Assembly: GCA_030684575.1 (NCBI GenBank)
Contig: JAUXVD010000003.1
Location: 338,233-402,232 of the forward strand
Length of the DNA: 64,000 nucleotides
Direction of reading: 5' to 3'
Origin: Nitrospirota bacterium
Lineage (GTDB): Bacteria; Nitrospirota; Nitrospiria; Nitrospirales; Nitrospiraceae
Part shown: piece after piece, positions 26,036 to 34,852 of the stretch
Position numbering within the stretch: the first letter of the stretch is position 1
How the letters are laid out: the number at the start of each line of letters is the position of its first letter
Program-made: the position numbers and the translations under genes
Notes under the pieces: generated by a model
Seen by the model: only the letters and a program-made list of their open reading frames with translations
Databases searched by the model: none
What the model was told of the DNA's origin: nothing

Positions 26036-28123
26036 TCAGAGCCCATCCTGGTTCCAGGTTCCAGCCTGTTCGAGCATACGCTGTTGTGTGTCCAGCGGGG
26101 GCTCACCAAGCTGGGGAAGCACTCGTTCATACATGCCTTTCTCGTCCATTCGGCGCAGCTGTGCCGTGTCGCGCAGATGGGCGAATAGAATATCATCGCG
26201 AATGGCCCGGCGAAGGTGCGGGGCATTGACGGGGAACAGCACTTCTACCCGACCGTCCAGGTTTCTCGGCATCAGGTCGGCGCTGCCTAGCCATAACTCC
26301 TCCTCATGGCCCGCTCGAAAGAAGAAGATGCGGCTGTGTTCGAGAAAGCGGCCGACGATCGAGGTGACGGTAATCCGTTCGCTCACGCCGCTGACTCCTG
26401 GCCGCAGGCTGCAGACACCCCGCACTTGCAAATCGACCGTCACTCCGGCTTGCGAGGCACGGTAGAGTGCCTGAATACAGGCCGGATCTGTGAGAGCATT
26501 GAGCTTGAAGGCGATATAGCCCGTTCCGCTGTCGCGATGGAAGGCGATCACCCGCTCGATTCGATCGAGTATCCTGGTACGCATTTCCTCCGGGGCAACA
26601 AGGAGACAGCGGTAATGGCTCTGTCCGGCATAGCCGGTTAACGAATTGAAGAGCATCGCCACATCGGAGGAGATCGCAGGGTTGCTGGTGAAGAGCGCCA
26701 TGTCTGTATAGACCCTGGCCGTGGCGGGATTGTAGTTTCCCGTACTCAGGTGGACGTAGCGGGCAAGTCGGTCTCCTTCGCGCCGCACGACCAGACACAT
26801 CTTGGCGTGCGTCTTGAGTCCGACGAGCCCATACACTACGTGGACTCCGGCCCGTTCGAGCTCCTTGGCCCAGAGAATGTTGTGCTCTTCGTCGAACCGC
26901 GCCTTGAGTTCGACCAGCGTGGCGACTTCCTTGCCGTTGGCCCGCGCCTCCATGAGGGCTTCGACCACGGGAGAATCGGGACCGACGCGATACAACGTTT
27001 GCTTGATGGCCAAGACCTCGGGATCTCTCGCGGCTGCGCGCAGGAAATCCACGACCGGCAGGAAGCTGTCGTAGGGATGATAGAGCAGGATATCGCGTTG
27101 ACGTATCGCCGAGAACATGTCGGATTGGGTTAGGATCGGGGAGATCTTCTGCGGCATCGGCGGATCTTTTAGATCGGGCCGGTCGAGCTTAGTCAGCTCG
27201 ATCAGATCGGATAGGCCGAGCGGGCCGGAGACAGCGTTGAGCTGGTTGGCCGAGAGACGGAGGTTCTGTGCGAGGATTTCGCGGATTCGCTCCGGCATCT
27301 GGGCGCTGACTTCCAGCCGTACGGCCGATCCGAAGTGGCGTTGCCGCAGGCTTTCTTGAATCGCCAGTAGGAGATCGGCGGCTTCGTCGATTTCAAGGTC
27401 AGGATCTGCGTCGCGAGTAACGCGGAATGGATAGGCCTCCGCCACCTCGCACCCGGGAAATAAGAGATCCAGGTTCGCGGCGATGACCTCTTCGATCCAC
27501 ACGAAGGTGCAGGGGACTTGGTTGGTGCCTTCTTGGTTGAAACACTGTTCGTACGGCATCCGGAGGAGGCGTGGAAACAGGCGCGGTACCTTCAGGCGTG
27601 CAAACCGCTCCCCGTGATCTACCTGTGTCACGACGATTGCGAGGTTCATACACAAATTGGAGATGTGGGGAAACGGATGAGCGGCGTCGAAAGCCAGCGG
27701 GGTGAGTGTCGGGAGGATCGTTTCTTGAAAATACTCGCGTAGGCGCCGCGCGTCGGAGGCCGGAATCTCCGCATAGGACAGCACCTGAATTCCGGCTTCT
27801 CGCAGGGCTAGCTGAAGGTCCTGCTCCCAACAATCCATCTGTTGTGCCAGCAGCGTCGCGAGGGCTTCTTGAATGGCCCGAACCTGCTCCTCTGGCGTGT
27901 GGCCGTCCGGCGGAGCCTCGACCGAGCCGGTTTGCATTTGCCAATACAAGCCAGACATGCGGATCATAAAGAACTCATCCAGGTTACTGCTAAAAATGGA
28001 CAGGAACTTGAGCCGTTCGAGGAGGGGATGGCGGCAATCCAACGCTTCGCCGAGTACCCGTTCGTCGAAGCGAACCCAGCTCAGTTCGCGGTTGATATAC
28101 AGGGAGGGATCTGTCAAATCCAT
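26036..28123 (-). CDS. ppk1: Polyphosphate kinase 1
   Basis: Starting at ATG 28123 (MDLTDPSLYINRELSWVRFDERVLGEA, the standard PPK1 N-terminus) the enzyme has 695 aa, the normal length. Upstream in-frame ATGs would add an atypical basic tail. Core segments are visible: FLSIFSSNLDEFFMIRMSG, DILLYHPYDSF, and the two conserved histidines in VGLKTHAKMCLVVR and RYVHLSTGNYN, the former region holding the phosphorylated His of PPK1. It reversibly polymerises the gamma-phosphate of ATP into polyphosphate. Pho-box-like repeats at 28229-28245 lie about 106 bp upstream, consistent with phosphate control. Confidence 0.95.
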   Translation of the reverse strand: MDLTDPSLYINRELSWVRFDERVLGEALDCRHPLLERLKFLSIFSSNLDEFFMIRMSGLYWQMQTGSVEAPPDGHTPEEQVRAIQEALATLLAQQMDCWEQDLQLALREAGIQVLSYAEIPASDARRLREYFQETILPTLTPLAFDAAHPFPHISNLCMNLAIVVTQVDHGERFARLKVPRLFPRLLRMPYEQCFNQEGTNQVPCTFVWIEEVIAANLDLLFPGCEVAEAYPFRVTRDADPDLEIDEAADLLLAIQESLRQRHFGSAVRLEVSAQMPERIREILAQNLRLSANQLNAVSGPLGLSDLIELTKLDRPDLKDPPMPQKISPILTQSDMFSAIRQRDILLYHPYDSFLPVVDFLRAAARDPEVLAIKQTLYRVGPDSPVVEALMEARANGKEVATLVELKARFDEEHNILWAKELERAGVHVVYGLVGLKTHAKMCLVVRREGDRLARYVHLSTGNYNPATARVYTDMALFTSNPAISSDVAMLFNSLTGYAGQSHYRCLLVAPEEMRTRILDRIERVIAFHRDSGTGYIAFKLNALTDPACIQALYRASQAGVTVDLQVRGVCSLRPGVSGVSERITVTSIVGRFLEHSRIFFFRAGHEEELWLGSADLMPRNLDGRVEVLFPVNAPHLRRAIRDDILFAHLRDTAQLRRMDEKGMYERVLPQLGEPPLDTQQRMLEQAGTWNQDGL

Positions 28124-28228
28124 TGCTCGTCGACCTCTCCTCACGAGGACTCGCATGGCAGTTTGCCGTCCAGTGGCCAGCTGGCCACTAGCATAGTCAG
28201 GTCTCGTCCATAGGCTCAAGGGCCTGAG

Positions 28229-28245
28229 GTTAACTTCGTGTAAAC
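28229..28245 (-). promoter_or_regulatory. Pho-box-like tandem repeat before ppk1
   Basis: GTTAAC (28229-28234) and GTAAAC (28240-28245) are 11 bp apart; on the minus strand they read GTTTAC-N5-GTTAAC toward ppk1, whose start lies about 106 bp downstream. Confidence 0.5.
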
Positions 28246-28282
28246 TTACCTACCAAGAATCAGGCCACTCCCCACGACATCC

Positions 28283-28299
28283 GTTAACAGAATCCTAAC
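28283..28299 (+). promoter_or_regulatory. Pho-box-like tandem repeat before the VPLPA-CTERM type gene
   Basis: GTTAAC (28283-28288) and CCTAAC (28294-28299) are 11 bp apart, followed by TATCG repeats (28303 onward) as possible -10 material. The next plus-strand start is ATG 28373. With the site at 28229 it forms a divergent pair. Confidence 0.5.
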
Positions 28300-28372
28300 T
28301 GGTATCGTATCGCCTTCCTCAGTATCTTCACCCCACTGAGGTGTGCTTATTTCATGATGGGAGGTGGTGGTT

Positions 28373-29135
28373 ATGAAGTGGACGACTTGTGCCTGGACCT
28401 TCGCAGTCTGTCTGTGGGCCATCCTAACTCATGCCGCCGTTCTCGATCCCTGGCCTTCACGCGCTGGGGACGCTGAACGCGTCTGATGCCATCTCCACCA
28501 ACACCGACACGTTGCAACTTACGGGTGGAACGTCCTACACCGGCGTGCTTGATCCGGTTTCCGGTGCAAGCAACTTCGCGTTCGATGACATTACCGGCAC
28601 GAGCCTGTCGATCTTCGCAACCCGCACCTTGGGCTTGCTCTCAAGAGGAAATATCGCATTCACCGGAACGATCGACCTGCTCGGAAGTGGCGGATTGGAC
28701 ATGGTGGGGTCAGATTCCATGACACTGGCTAACGTAAATGCGCTGGGCGATGGACAGACTGTGTCGCTTACGGCCAATCAGATCAATCTTGGCGGAACAG
28801 TGAATTCCGGCAGCCGGGCTCTTAGCGTCAGCGCAGTGGAACCGATTAACCTGTCCGGAGACATCGGGAGCGGAGTCATTAGCCTGTCAGGCAGGGAAGG
28901 TTTGGTCCTTTCAACAGGAGCAGGAGCGACTAAGGGAACGGTAGTCTTGGGCTCGGGGCTGGTCACTCTGACCGGCGGGAGCACCTCGGGGCAGATCGTC
29001 ATTTCCTCCACCACGGGCCAGATTGTGGGCTCTCCGGGTGTGACCGTCGTTGCCCCAGTTCCGGTACCTGCGGCATCTCTCTTATTCGCCACCGGGATTG
29101 CGGTGCTTGGGGTCGTGAAGCGGCAAAGAAGTTAG
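28373..29135 (+). pseudogene. VPLPA/PEP-CTERM-type exosortase substrate, signal peptide out of frame (frameshift)
   Basis: ATG 28373, after GGGAGGTGGTGG, opens a signal peptide (MKWTTCAWTFAVCLWAILTHAA) that runs out of frame to a TGA after about 38 codons. The main frame, open from 28431 to 29135, codes for about 230 residues of low-complexity beta-rich sequence (DTLQLTGGTSYTGVL, GNIAFTGTIDLLGSGG) and ends VPVPAASLLF plus a hydrophobic helix and KRQRS. That end is the tripartite exosortase sorting signal (VPLPA-CTERM type). Removing one C from GATCCCTGG near 28450 would join the two frames as ...AAVLDPGLHALGTL. The gene is either inactivated, phase-variable, or affected by a sequencing error. 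Confidence 0.65.
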
Positions 29136-29330
29136 TCTCAAGGCTCTCATCTCAGCCATACGTGAAGGTAGTACCTGCTAGTTCCTGACATGCACGTATG
29201 ACGCGCCCCATTCAATGCAGGCTTGCACTCCAATACTTCGTTGTGTACGGACGCGTTGTCATTTGGTGCAGTGCATTCCAAATGAGAATGTTTTGTTTTC
29301 ATAGAAGGGTCAGAAGTAGAGGGGCAGGGG

Positions 29331-29897
29331 TTAGAATAAATCGAACTGAATGGGGCTGGCTGGTGGGCTTTCTCCGGCGGCATTGTAGGCCGTCACTGTA
29401 AGATCGTATCGCTCACCGATCGGCAGGTCTATTGTAAGCCGGGGCTCGGAGCCTGCATCGATTGTCTGCCGGACCGAGGTGGACAGGGCGGTGATGTACG
29501 CTCTGTATCCAGCCGCATTGCCAGATGAGGAAGGGCTCCACATGAACGTTACGGTTCTTGTCGGGGACCTGTTTCCCAATCCAAACGGTTGAGCTGCAGG
29601 TCCATTCACCGGCGTATCGCGCTGAGATCCTCCTCCGATTGTTTCATTAGAAGCTGGAGCCTTATCTGCTGGAACTGGCACATTCACCGGATCGACCGTA
29701 TCCCCAGATGTCGAAGGCGTGAGCGGGCTGTCGTTTTCCCCGATCGGTTGTTGTGGCGTCTGTGATACGGAAGGATGTGAAAGGATCGTCCCTTGTGAGC
29801 CCGTGGCAGGATCTTGAAAGTCGCCACAGGAGGCTAGCAGCAGACATGAGCAGCTGATCCAGAGCAATGTCGATATCGATGAGCGTCGGTGCATCAA
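29331..29897 (-). CDS. Hypothetical lipoprotein with fibronectin-III-like C-terminal domain
   Basis: The 188-residue product has a lipoprotein signal (CSCLLLASCGD, lipobox L-A-S-C). A Pro/Thr/Ser-rich linker of about 70 residues follows. The C-terminal 80-residue beta domain (VTFMWSPSSSGNAAGYRAYI ... LTIDLPIGERYDLTVTAYNAAGESPPA) matches the fibronectin type III pattern (W near the start, G-x-Y-x-A, Y-x-x-x-V-x-A-x-N-x-x-G-x-S). It is likely displayed on the cell envelope. Its function is unknown. A PhoB-type repeat (29992-30009) lies 95 bp upstream. The preceding spacer 29136-29330 holds nothing I recognise. Confidence 0.65.
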   Translation of the reverse strand: MMHRRSSISTLLWISCSCLLLASCGDFQDPATGSQGTILSHPSVSQTPQQPIGENDSPLTPSTSGDTVDPVNVPVPADKAPASNETIGGGSQRDTPVNGPAAQPFGLGNRSPTRTVTFMWSPSSSGNAAGYRAYITALSTSVRQTIDAGSEPRLTIDLPIGERYDLTVTAYNAAGESPPASPIQFDLF

Positions 29898-29991
29898 TCG
29901 TACTGAAAGACTGGAGGATGGTGCGGAAAGGTCATACGCATCGTGTATCGGCAGAATAGACGACCAACGATTACAGGTTTCTCGGAGTTCC

Positions 29992-30009
29992 TGTAACCGA
30001 ACTGTTAAA
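29992..30009. promoter_or_regulatory. Pho-box-like tandem repeat
   Basis: CTGTAACCGAA followed by CTGTTAAATAT forms an 11-bp direct repeat. On the minus strand it reads TTTAAC-N6-GTTAC toward the lipoprotein gene ending at 29331, 95 bp away. On the plus strand TATCCT (30010-30015) could be a -10 for the small membrane protein gene at 30242. Confidence 0.4.
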
Positions 30010-30241
30010 TATCCTGTACTGGTCCAGGCAACGACAACGGCGATAGGCCTGCCTTCGGTATCGATCGTTTACACGACCTTGAGCCCGCTGAAATCCATTG
30101 GTGACACCGTATGGATAGTCTCAGAGAATCAGACCGTGAGGTGTGCTGAATCCTGTTCCGGATTCCACCGGCTATGCCATAAACCGACAGCAGACAATGT
30201 CAGGGCGAACGGGCGTTGAATAAAAGGGGAGGTAAGTCCAC

Positions 30242-30376
30242 ATGTTTACCGAAGTGCGGGGAGCCTTCTTCTTGTTCGTCTCTCTCGTCTTTTTCCTGAT
30301 GATTGTCAGCCTGCTTGGGTTGGGAGCCGTGATGAGACCAGTCCGGTGGAGTGAGCGACAGAAGCCAGCAAGTTGA
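30242..30376 (+). CDS. Small single-span membrane protein (44 aa)
   Basis: ATG 30242 is preceded by GGGGAGG nine bases upstream. The product MFTEVRGAFFLFVSLVF... has one hydrophobic helix (residues 8-31) and a basic C-terminal tail (RPVRWSERQKPAS). The ribosome site, the helix and the positive tail argue for a real gene. I do not recognise a family. The surroundings, 30016-30241 and 30377-30560, show no other gene. Confidence 0.5.
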   Translation: MFTEVRGAFFLFVSLVFFLMIVSLLGLGAVMRPVRWSERQKPAS

Positions 30377-30574
30377 GCGTGCTCGCGACAACGTGTGCCC
30401 TCAGTTCTCTGTGTCGAGCCGCCTCGTCCTCCTTCCCCAACGGTACGTGCGTCTCTCGCAAGTCATTGACGCCCCAGGCCATTCGGATCGCGAAATACAA
30501 TCGTAACAGTGGTTTGCCATACTTTCTGAAGAATCAATGAGACGGAATGTGAGCGAGCGGAGAAGGAGGTGCCC

Positions 30575-31045
30575 GTGAAAGACAACATTGTGATGATGGC
30601 CGAGCAGAAGACGATTGCTATCGTGGCGCATGACAATAAGAAGCAGGATCTGCTGGCCTGGGCCACGTTCAATCGTGAGGCGCTCGCGGGCCATCACCTC
30701 ATTGCGACCGGGACGACCGGAAAACTGCTCGCGACGGAACTGGGCCTGCCGGTGATTCGGCTCCAAAGCGGACCGTTGGGAGGGGATCAGCAGATCGGAG
30801 CCAAGATCAGTGAAGGCGAGATCGACGTCTTGATCTTTTTCTGGGACCCGCTGGAACCGCACCCGCATGACCCTGACGTGAAAGCGCTGTTGCGGATTGC
30901 CGTGGTGTGGAATATTCCCATCGCCTGCAACCGGGCGTCGGCGGACTTTCTGATCTCATCTTCTCTCATGCCGCAAGAATATCAGCGCCTCGTCCCGGAC
31001 TATGACGGTCATCGCAATCGGCCTGTCCATCTGGATGCGGCGTAG
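30575..31045 (+). CDS. mgsA: Methylglyoxal synthase
   Basis: GTG 30575 is chosen as start because AGGAGGT (30564-30570) precedes it by four bases; an upstream GTG at 30569 lies inside that site. The 156-aa enzyme shows the family motifs [26 protein letters not shown] (phosphate-binding loop), [11 protein letters not shown] with the catalytic Asp, and [20 protein letters not shown]. It converts dihydroxyacetone phosphate to methylglyoxal and free phosphate, bypassing lower glycolysis. E. coli MgsA is strongly inhibited by inorganic phosphate, which fits its place among phosphate-response genes. Confidence 0.95.
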   Translation: MKDNIVMMAEQKTIAIVAHDNKKQDLLAWATFNREALAGHHLIATGTTGKLLATELGLPVIRLQSGPLGGDQQIGAKISEGEIDVLIFFWDPLEPHPHDPDVKALLRIAVVWNIPIACNRASADFLISSSLMPQEYQRLVPDYDGHRNRPVHLDAA

Positions 31046-31066
31046 CCTAACAACAGAATGTTCAGT

Positions 31067-31127
31067 ATTTACCGCATGCTAGCCGTGAATTTACCTCCCT
31101 GTAACGTGGGTCGGCGAAGCTTATAGC
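31067..31127 (+). promoter_or_regulatory. Pho-box-like phased repeats and -10 before the gene at 31203
   Basis: ATTTAC (31067-31072), ATTTAC (31089-31094) and TGTAAC (31100-31105) lie on an 11-bp phase. TATAGC (31122-31127) is a possible -10, seventeen bases after the last unit. The start codon follows at 31203. Confidence 0.4.
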
Positions 31128-31202
31128 AGGCGCCACGAACGACAAGAGTCATTGGCGACACCGGTCGGCTGGTTGCCCGGTTTTCTCAATTGAAAGGACG
31201 GC

Positions 31203-32153
31203 ATGTACAAAGGAAAGTTGTCGACGTTGCAGGAATTTATGAGCGAGGTCAGCGCCCTGGCGTTTCATGCTGTGATTGTGGCGCTTAGCGCTGGGATTGC
31301 CTGGTCGCTGCCGAGCATTGCCCGGCAATTTCTTATATTCTGGTCGCGTGTCGAACAGGAGAAAGTTCTGCTGCTGACCATTGAGGTGGGCGTGGCGCTG
31401 GTGCTCATCGTGATTTCCAATTACCTGTGGCGCGCGCATCAAGACCGCCGGCAGGCCGTGATGGCAAGGGGCGCGGGACTGGTCTCATTTTTTCCGTTGC
31501 ACGATCCTGGGGCTGGCAAAACCATCCGTGACCTGAAACAGCAGCAAAGCTTGGGTCGCACAGTCCTCGCTATCGGGGTGACCGGCCATGGCACGGTCGT
31601 GGGCGATAAGGCTGAGATGCACGTCTTGTTGGAAACCTGTCTCGAAGCGAAATTGATTCTCTTGAATCCCTTCTCGGAAGAAGCGGCCCGGCGAGCCCAA
31701 TCGCTCTCGCATCCGGACATTTCTCCGAATCGATTCCGGCAGGAACTGCAAGAGACGATTGCCCTGATCAAGCGCTTTCGCGCCAGCGGAAAGGTCATCC
31801 GGTTGAAGCTCTACTCCGACCGACCGCATCTGAGAATGGTCATCCTCGGCGACTATCTCTGGCTCCAGCATTACCACACGGGGCTCGATGTCCGCTGGAT
31901 GCCCGAATATGTCTTTCAGCACAACCTCGACCATCACGGGCTCTATACGCTCTTTTATCAGTACTTCACGAAACGATGGGAGAACCAGGAGATTCCCGAA
32001 TACGATTTTCAGACGGACGAATTGGTCTATCGGGCGAGAAACGGCAGCGAGTTACGCAGAGAATCGTTCGGGCTCGGAGATTCAGCCGACTTGATGGCCA
32101 CGGCAGCGGCGTTGGCTGAGCCAAGTCTGGCGGTAGCTCAAGCCGGAATCTAA
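31203..32153 (+). CDS. Membrane-anchored protein of unknown function (PLD-like pattern in C-terminal domain)
   Basis: The 316-residue product has two N-terminal transmembrane helices (about residues 22-45 and 58-78), followed by a soluble domain of about 230 residues. That domain contains LLETCLEAKLILLNPFSEEAARRA, RLKLYSDRPHLRMVILGDYLWLQHYHTG and VFQHNLDHHGLYTLF. The alternation of strand, N-P, acidic helix and then an hhhxDxxhhhxHYxxG segment is reminiscent of phospholipase-D-fold domains that have lost the HKD motif. This is only a resemblance, and I do not assign a function. Phased TTAC repeats upstream suggest phosphate control. Confidence 0.6.
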   Translation: MYKGKLSTLQEFMSEVSALAFHAVIVALSAGIAWSLPSIARQFLIFWSRVEQEKVLLLTIEVGVALVLIVISNYLWRAHQDRRQAVMARGAGLVSFFPLHDPGAGKTIRDLKQQQSLGRTVLAIGVTGHGTVVGDKAEMHVLLETCLEAKLILLNPFSEEAARRAQSLSHPDISPNRFRQELQETIALIKRFRASGKVIRLKLYSDRPHLRMVILGDYLWLQHYHTGLDVRWMPEYVFQHNLDHHGLYTLFYQYFTKRWENQEIPEYDFQTDELVYRARNGSELRRESFGLGDSADLMATAAALAEPSLAVAQAGI

Positions 32154-32280
32154 TGCGCGGGCTATGAATTCGCGCCTGGCATCGGTGAGACGTGAATCGC
32201 CACATGTGAGGGGTTGCTGAATCGATCCCTCGGCAGTCCTACGCTACGGTCCATGTTTCACCGTTCACGTCTTATCTTCG

Positions 32281-32763
32281 TCAGTGCCCGCCCATCGGGA
32301 AGAACGACACGGCGATCGAGATGGTGATCAGCACGATGATGATCCACTCGAGCACTTCCATGCGGCGGGTGGTCGCCCGGTCCGACATCTTCCCGTAGAT
32401 GCTTTCCAACGCCTCCAGCTTGCGCAGAATGCTCGCATCCCAGGCTTCCAAGTGGAACCGTTGGGGCGCGAGGCGGTAGACGCGAGCCAGGTACTGGTCG
32501 CCTAAGAGCTTCAAGGTATTCGTCACCCGCTCGAAGAGGAGCGCGCCATCGACTTGCAGTTGCGCGATATGCGTGGTGTCCTTGTCGTGCGAACCGGGGG
32601 GGGGAGCAGGCGAGGCTTTCGCGCGAGCGCGGCGTACCCTTCGTTCAGCGCTGTGTGATTGAGATCGTGGGTGAAGGTGCAGACATTGGAGGTTCTTGTG
32701 CAGACGAAGTTCGTCGCATTCCGATGGGATATACTTGTGGTTCTCCCGGTATGGATCGAACAA
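32281..32763 (-). pseudogene. RMD1/DUF155-family protein, C-terminal fragment
   Basis: Residues from about 60 onward (FERVTNTLKLLGDQYLARVYRL ... FHLEAWDASILRKLEALESIYGKMSDRATTRRMEVLEWIIIVLI) are a clear match in pattern to the conserved C-terminus of the RMD1/YagE family (DUF155), ending in a transmembrane helix. Full members have an N-terminal domain of 150 residues or more that is absent. Instead the upstream 60 codons are arginine-rich and look non-coding, and a run of nine G (32596-32604) interrupts the frame. I read it as a 5'-truncated, frameshifted remnant; expression of the fragment cannot be excluded. Confidence 0.6.
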
Positions 32764-32888
32764 CTACCGCCATCGACACTGTTCCTGAAATCTGCTCTGC
32801 TCTGGTGTGTTCCGCGCTTGCCTCTTTCCTCGGCTCACCCCATCCCATAGTGCTTGACACGATGCCATCGTGTGCAACTGCATGATTT

Positions 32889-32938
32889 CTTAACATTACC
32901 GTTACGAGTTCTTTAGAACAAACTGATCGAGACGTAAC
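32889..32938 (+). promoter_or_regulatory. Pho-box-like repeats before phoX
   Basis: CTTAAC (32889-32894) and CGTTAC (32900-32905) are 11 bp apart, and CGTAAC (32933-32938) is on the same 11-bp phase (33 bp on). They lie about 180 bp upstream of the phoX start. Nothing else was recognised in 32764-33121. Confidence 0.5.
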
Positions 32939-33121
32939 GGTTTGCGGTGATACTGCTTACCGTGGGATTGCCGAGAGCTGGGAGGCAAGAAGGAGACTGC
33001 AGCTTCTTGATGCTGTGCGGTTCCCGGCAGAAAAAGGGCATCAGGACAGTATGTGATCCTGCATGTCTCTCAGTCTGCGACCGTCCGTAGCCGTTCATAC
33101 ATTTAATAGGAGGAGGGCGGA

Positions 33122-34771
33122 ATGGCACAGTCGTTCGGGCAGAGTAGGCTCAGTCCATCACGAGTGGCAACAATCACAACCGCACGCTCGCTGCAGCTGG
33201 TTTGGTCCGGCGCGGTGAGGAAATGTGGGAAGGAGTCGATGATGGCAAAACTCAGAAAGCGAATGATGAAATGGGGGCTGTCGGCGGCCCAGGTCGGCCT
33301 GGCTGCGATCATCATGGTAGGGCCAGGGATATCGGCGCAAGCGAGCGAGTTCGATGGGTTTGACGGATTGGACTTCGGGACCCTTGTCCAGCGCGGCCTC
33401 GAACATTCTTCTTCTGTCTGGTTCGGAGTCGGGAGACCACTAAAAGATTCCGCGGCTCCGACAACTGGTGATTATCGGACACCGACTCAAAAGGCCTCTG
33501 ACCAAGTGCTTCTCGCCGAGGGTCTGAAAGCCGAGTATGTGACTCGAACTGCCGCCAACAATGCGGATATGTTTGCGTTCTGGCCCTCCGACGAGAGTCC
33601 GACTCACCTCATATTTTGCATCGAAGGTGGTCGACAGGATCTCGGCACGTTTCTGCCAGGCGGTTTGATCAAGAAGTTCAATCCTGCTGTGCAACGTATC
33701 AAGCTGTCGGATGGTTCGGTGGAGACGATCCTCCGCGGTACGATTTCCTGTGACGGCATTCGCCGGACTCCGTGGCAGACGATTCTGGCGACCGAAGAAG
33801 CCAGCGACGGCGGAGCCTATGAGATTATCAACCCGATGAATGTGACGAACCATACCATCACCGATCGTACACTGGGTTCCATCGTCGATGAGAACGGATT
33901 ACCCTCCACCTCGATTGTGAAGCGAATGGCATTACCGAAAATGGCATGGGAAGGGCTCGGCATCACGCCAGAAGGCGTTGTCTATGCCGGAGATGAATTG
34001 CGGCCTGGCACCCCTGCCAATGCCGACGGCGGCGCGATGTTCAAGTTCATTCCGGCCATCCCCAGGACGGCCAGCGGCCCCATCGGAACACTTTCCGAGT
34101 CCCCGCTGACTGCCGGTAACGTCTTCGCACTTCAGATTTCCTGCCAAACCACGACACAGCAATTCGGTCAAGGGTGCGAAATCGGCAACGGTGCCTGGAT
34201 TAGCGTCAGCGCGGCAAATGCCAGGACCGATGCCAATACAGCTGGTGCAACTGGGTACTATCGTCCGGAAGATTTGGAGCGCGATCCCGACTTTGCCGGT
34301 CCCGGTACTCGATTTTGTTGGACCGATACCGGCCTCGAAGAGGGCGGCAACTATGGCGAAGTCATGTGCGCCGTTGACTCCGCGCCCCTCGTGGCCGATC
34401 CGGCACAGCGGACAGTGGTCGTGAACCGGTTTGTCGAAGGCAATCCCGATATGAACCAGCCGGACAATTTTGCGTTTCAACCGAAGACAGGCAATCACTA
34501 TGTGATCGAGGATCACCCGAACGGGGACATCTTTGCCTGCCTGCCGGATGGCTCGGACCGAGACATCAAGACGGACGGTTGCGTGAAGATTCTGTCGGTG
34601 AAAGACACCTCTGCCGAGCCGACCGGCTTCAAGTTTTCAGGTGACGGTAGAACGGCGTACCTGTCGATTCAGCACAGCAACGACGGCTTGATGACGAAGT
34701 TCGACGATTATGCGACGGACGACATTATCAAGATCACCGGGTTTAAGATTCCGTTCCGGTTTCAACACTGA
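33122..34771 (+). CDS. phoX: PhoX-type alkaline phosphatase (DUF839)
   Basis: ATG 33122 follows AGGAGGAGG; a second start near 33241 (AAGGAG upstream) would place the export signal at the very N-terminus (AKLRKRMMKWGLSAAQVGLAAIIM) and is attractive. The mature part has the PhoX/DUF839 segments LPKMAWEGLGITPEGVVYAGDEL, QPDNFAFQPKTGNHYVIEDH and EPTGFKFSGDGRTAYLSIQH, which hold the metal-binding Glu and Asp residues of the beta-propeller active site. PhoX enzymes are exported, often by Tat; the RKRMMK here is not a canonical twin-arginine motif. It releases phosphate from organic esters outside the inner membrane. It is controlled probably by the TTAAC repeats upstream. Confidence 0.85.
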   Translation: MAQSFGQSRLSPSRVATITTARSLQLVWSGAVRKCGKESMMAKLRKRMMKWGLSAAQVGLAAIIMVGPGISAQASEFDGFDGLDFGTLVQRGLEHSSSVWFGVGRPLKDSAAPTTGDYRTPTQKASDQVLLAEGLKAEYVTRTAANNADMFAFWPSDESPTHLIFCIEGGRQDLGTFLPGGLIKKFNPAVQRIKLSDGSVETILRGTISCDGIRRTPWQTILATEEASDGGAYEIINPMNVTNHTITDRTLGSIVDENGLPSTSIVKRMALPKMAWEGLGITPEGVVYAGDELRPGTPANADGGAMFKFIPAIPRTASGPIGTLSESPLTAGNVFALQISCQTTTQQFGQGCEIGNGAWISVSAANARTDANTAGATGYYRPEDLERDPDFAGPGTRFCWTDTGLEEGGNYGEVMCAVDSAPLVADPAQRTVVVNRFVEGNPDMNQPDNFAFQPKTGNHYVIEDHPNGDIFACLPDGSDRDIKTDGCVKILSVKDTSAEPTGFKFSGDGRTAYLSIQHSNDGLMTKFDDYATDDIIKITGFKIPFRFQH

Positions 34772-34809
34772 GACGCGGTCATCCACGCGTCTTCTATTTA
34801 GCCAACTAG

Positions 34810-34840
34810 ACGTGCGCGCCGGAGCAATGGGCGCGCACGT
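34810..34840 (+). terminator. GC-rich hairpin after phoX
   Basis: ACGTGCGCGCC (34810-34820) pairs perfectly with 34830-34840 around a nine-base loop, 39 bp after the phoX stop and before the small gene at 34853. No T-run follows, so termination would be partial or factor-assisted. Confidence 0.45.
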
Positions 34841-34852
34841 CGGACCTACACT

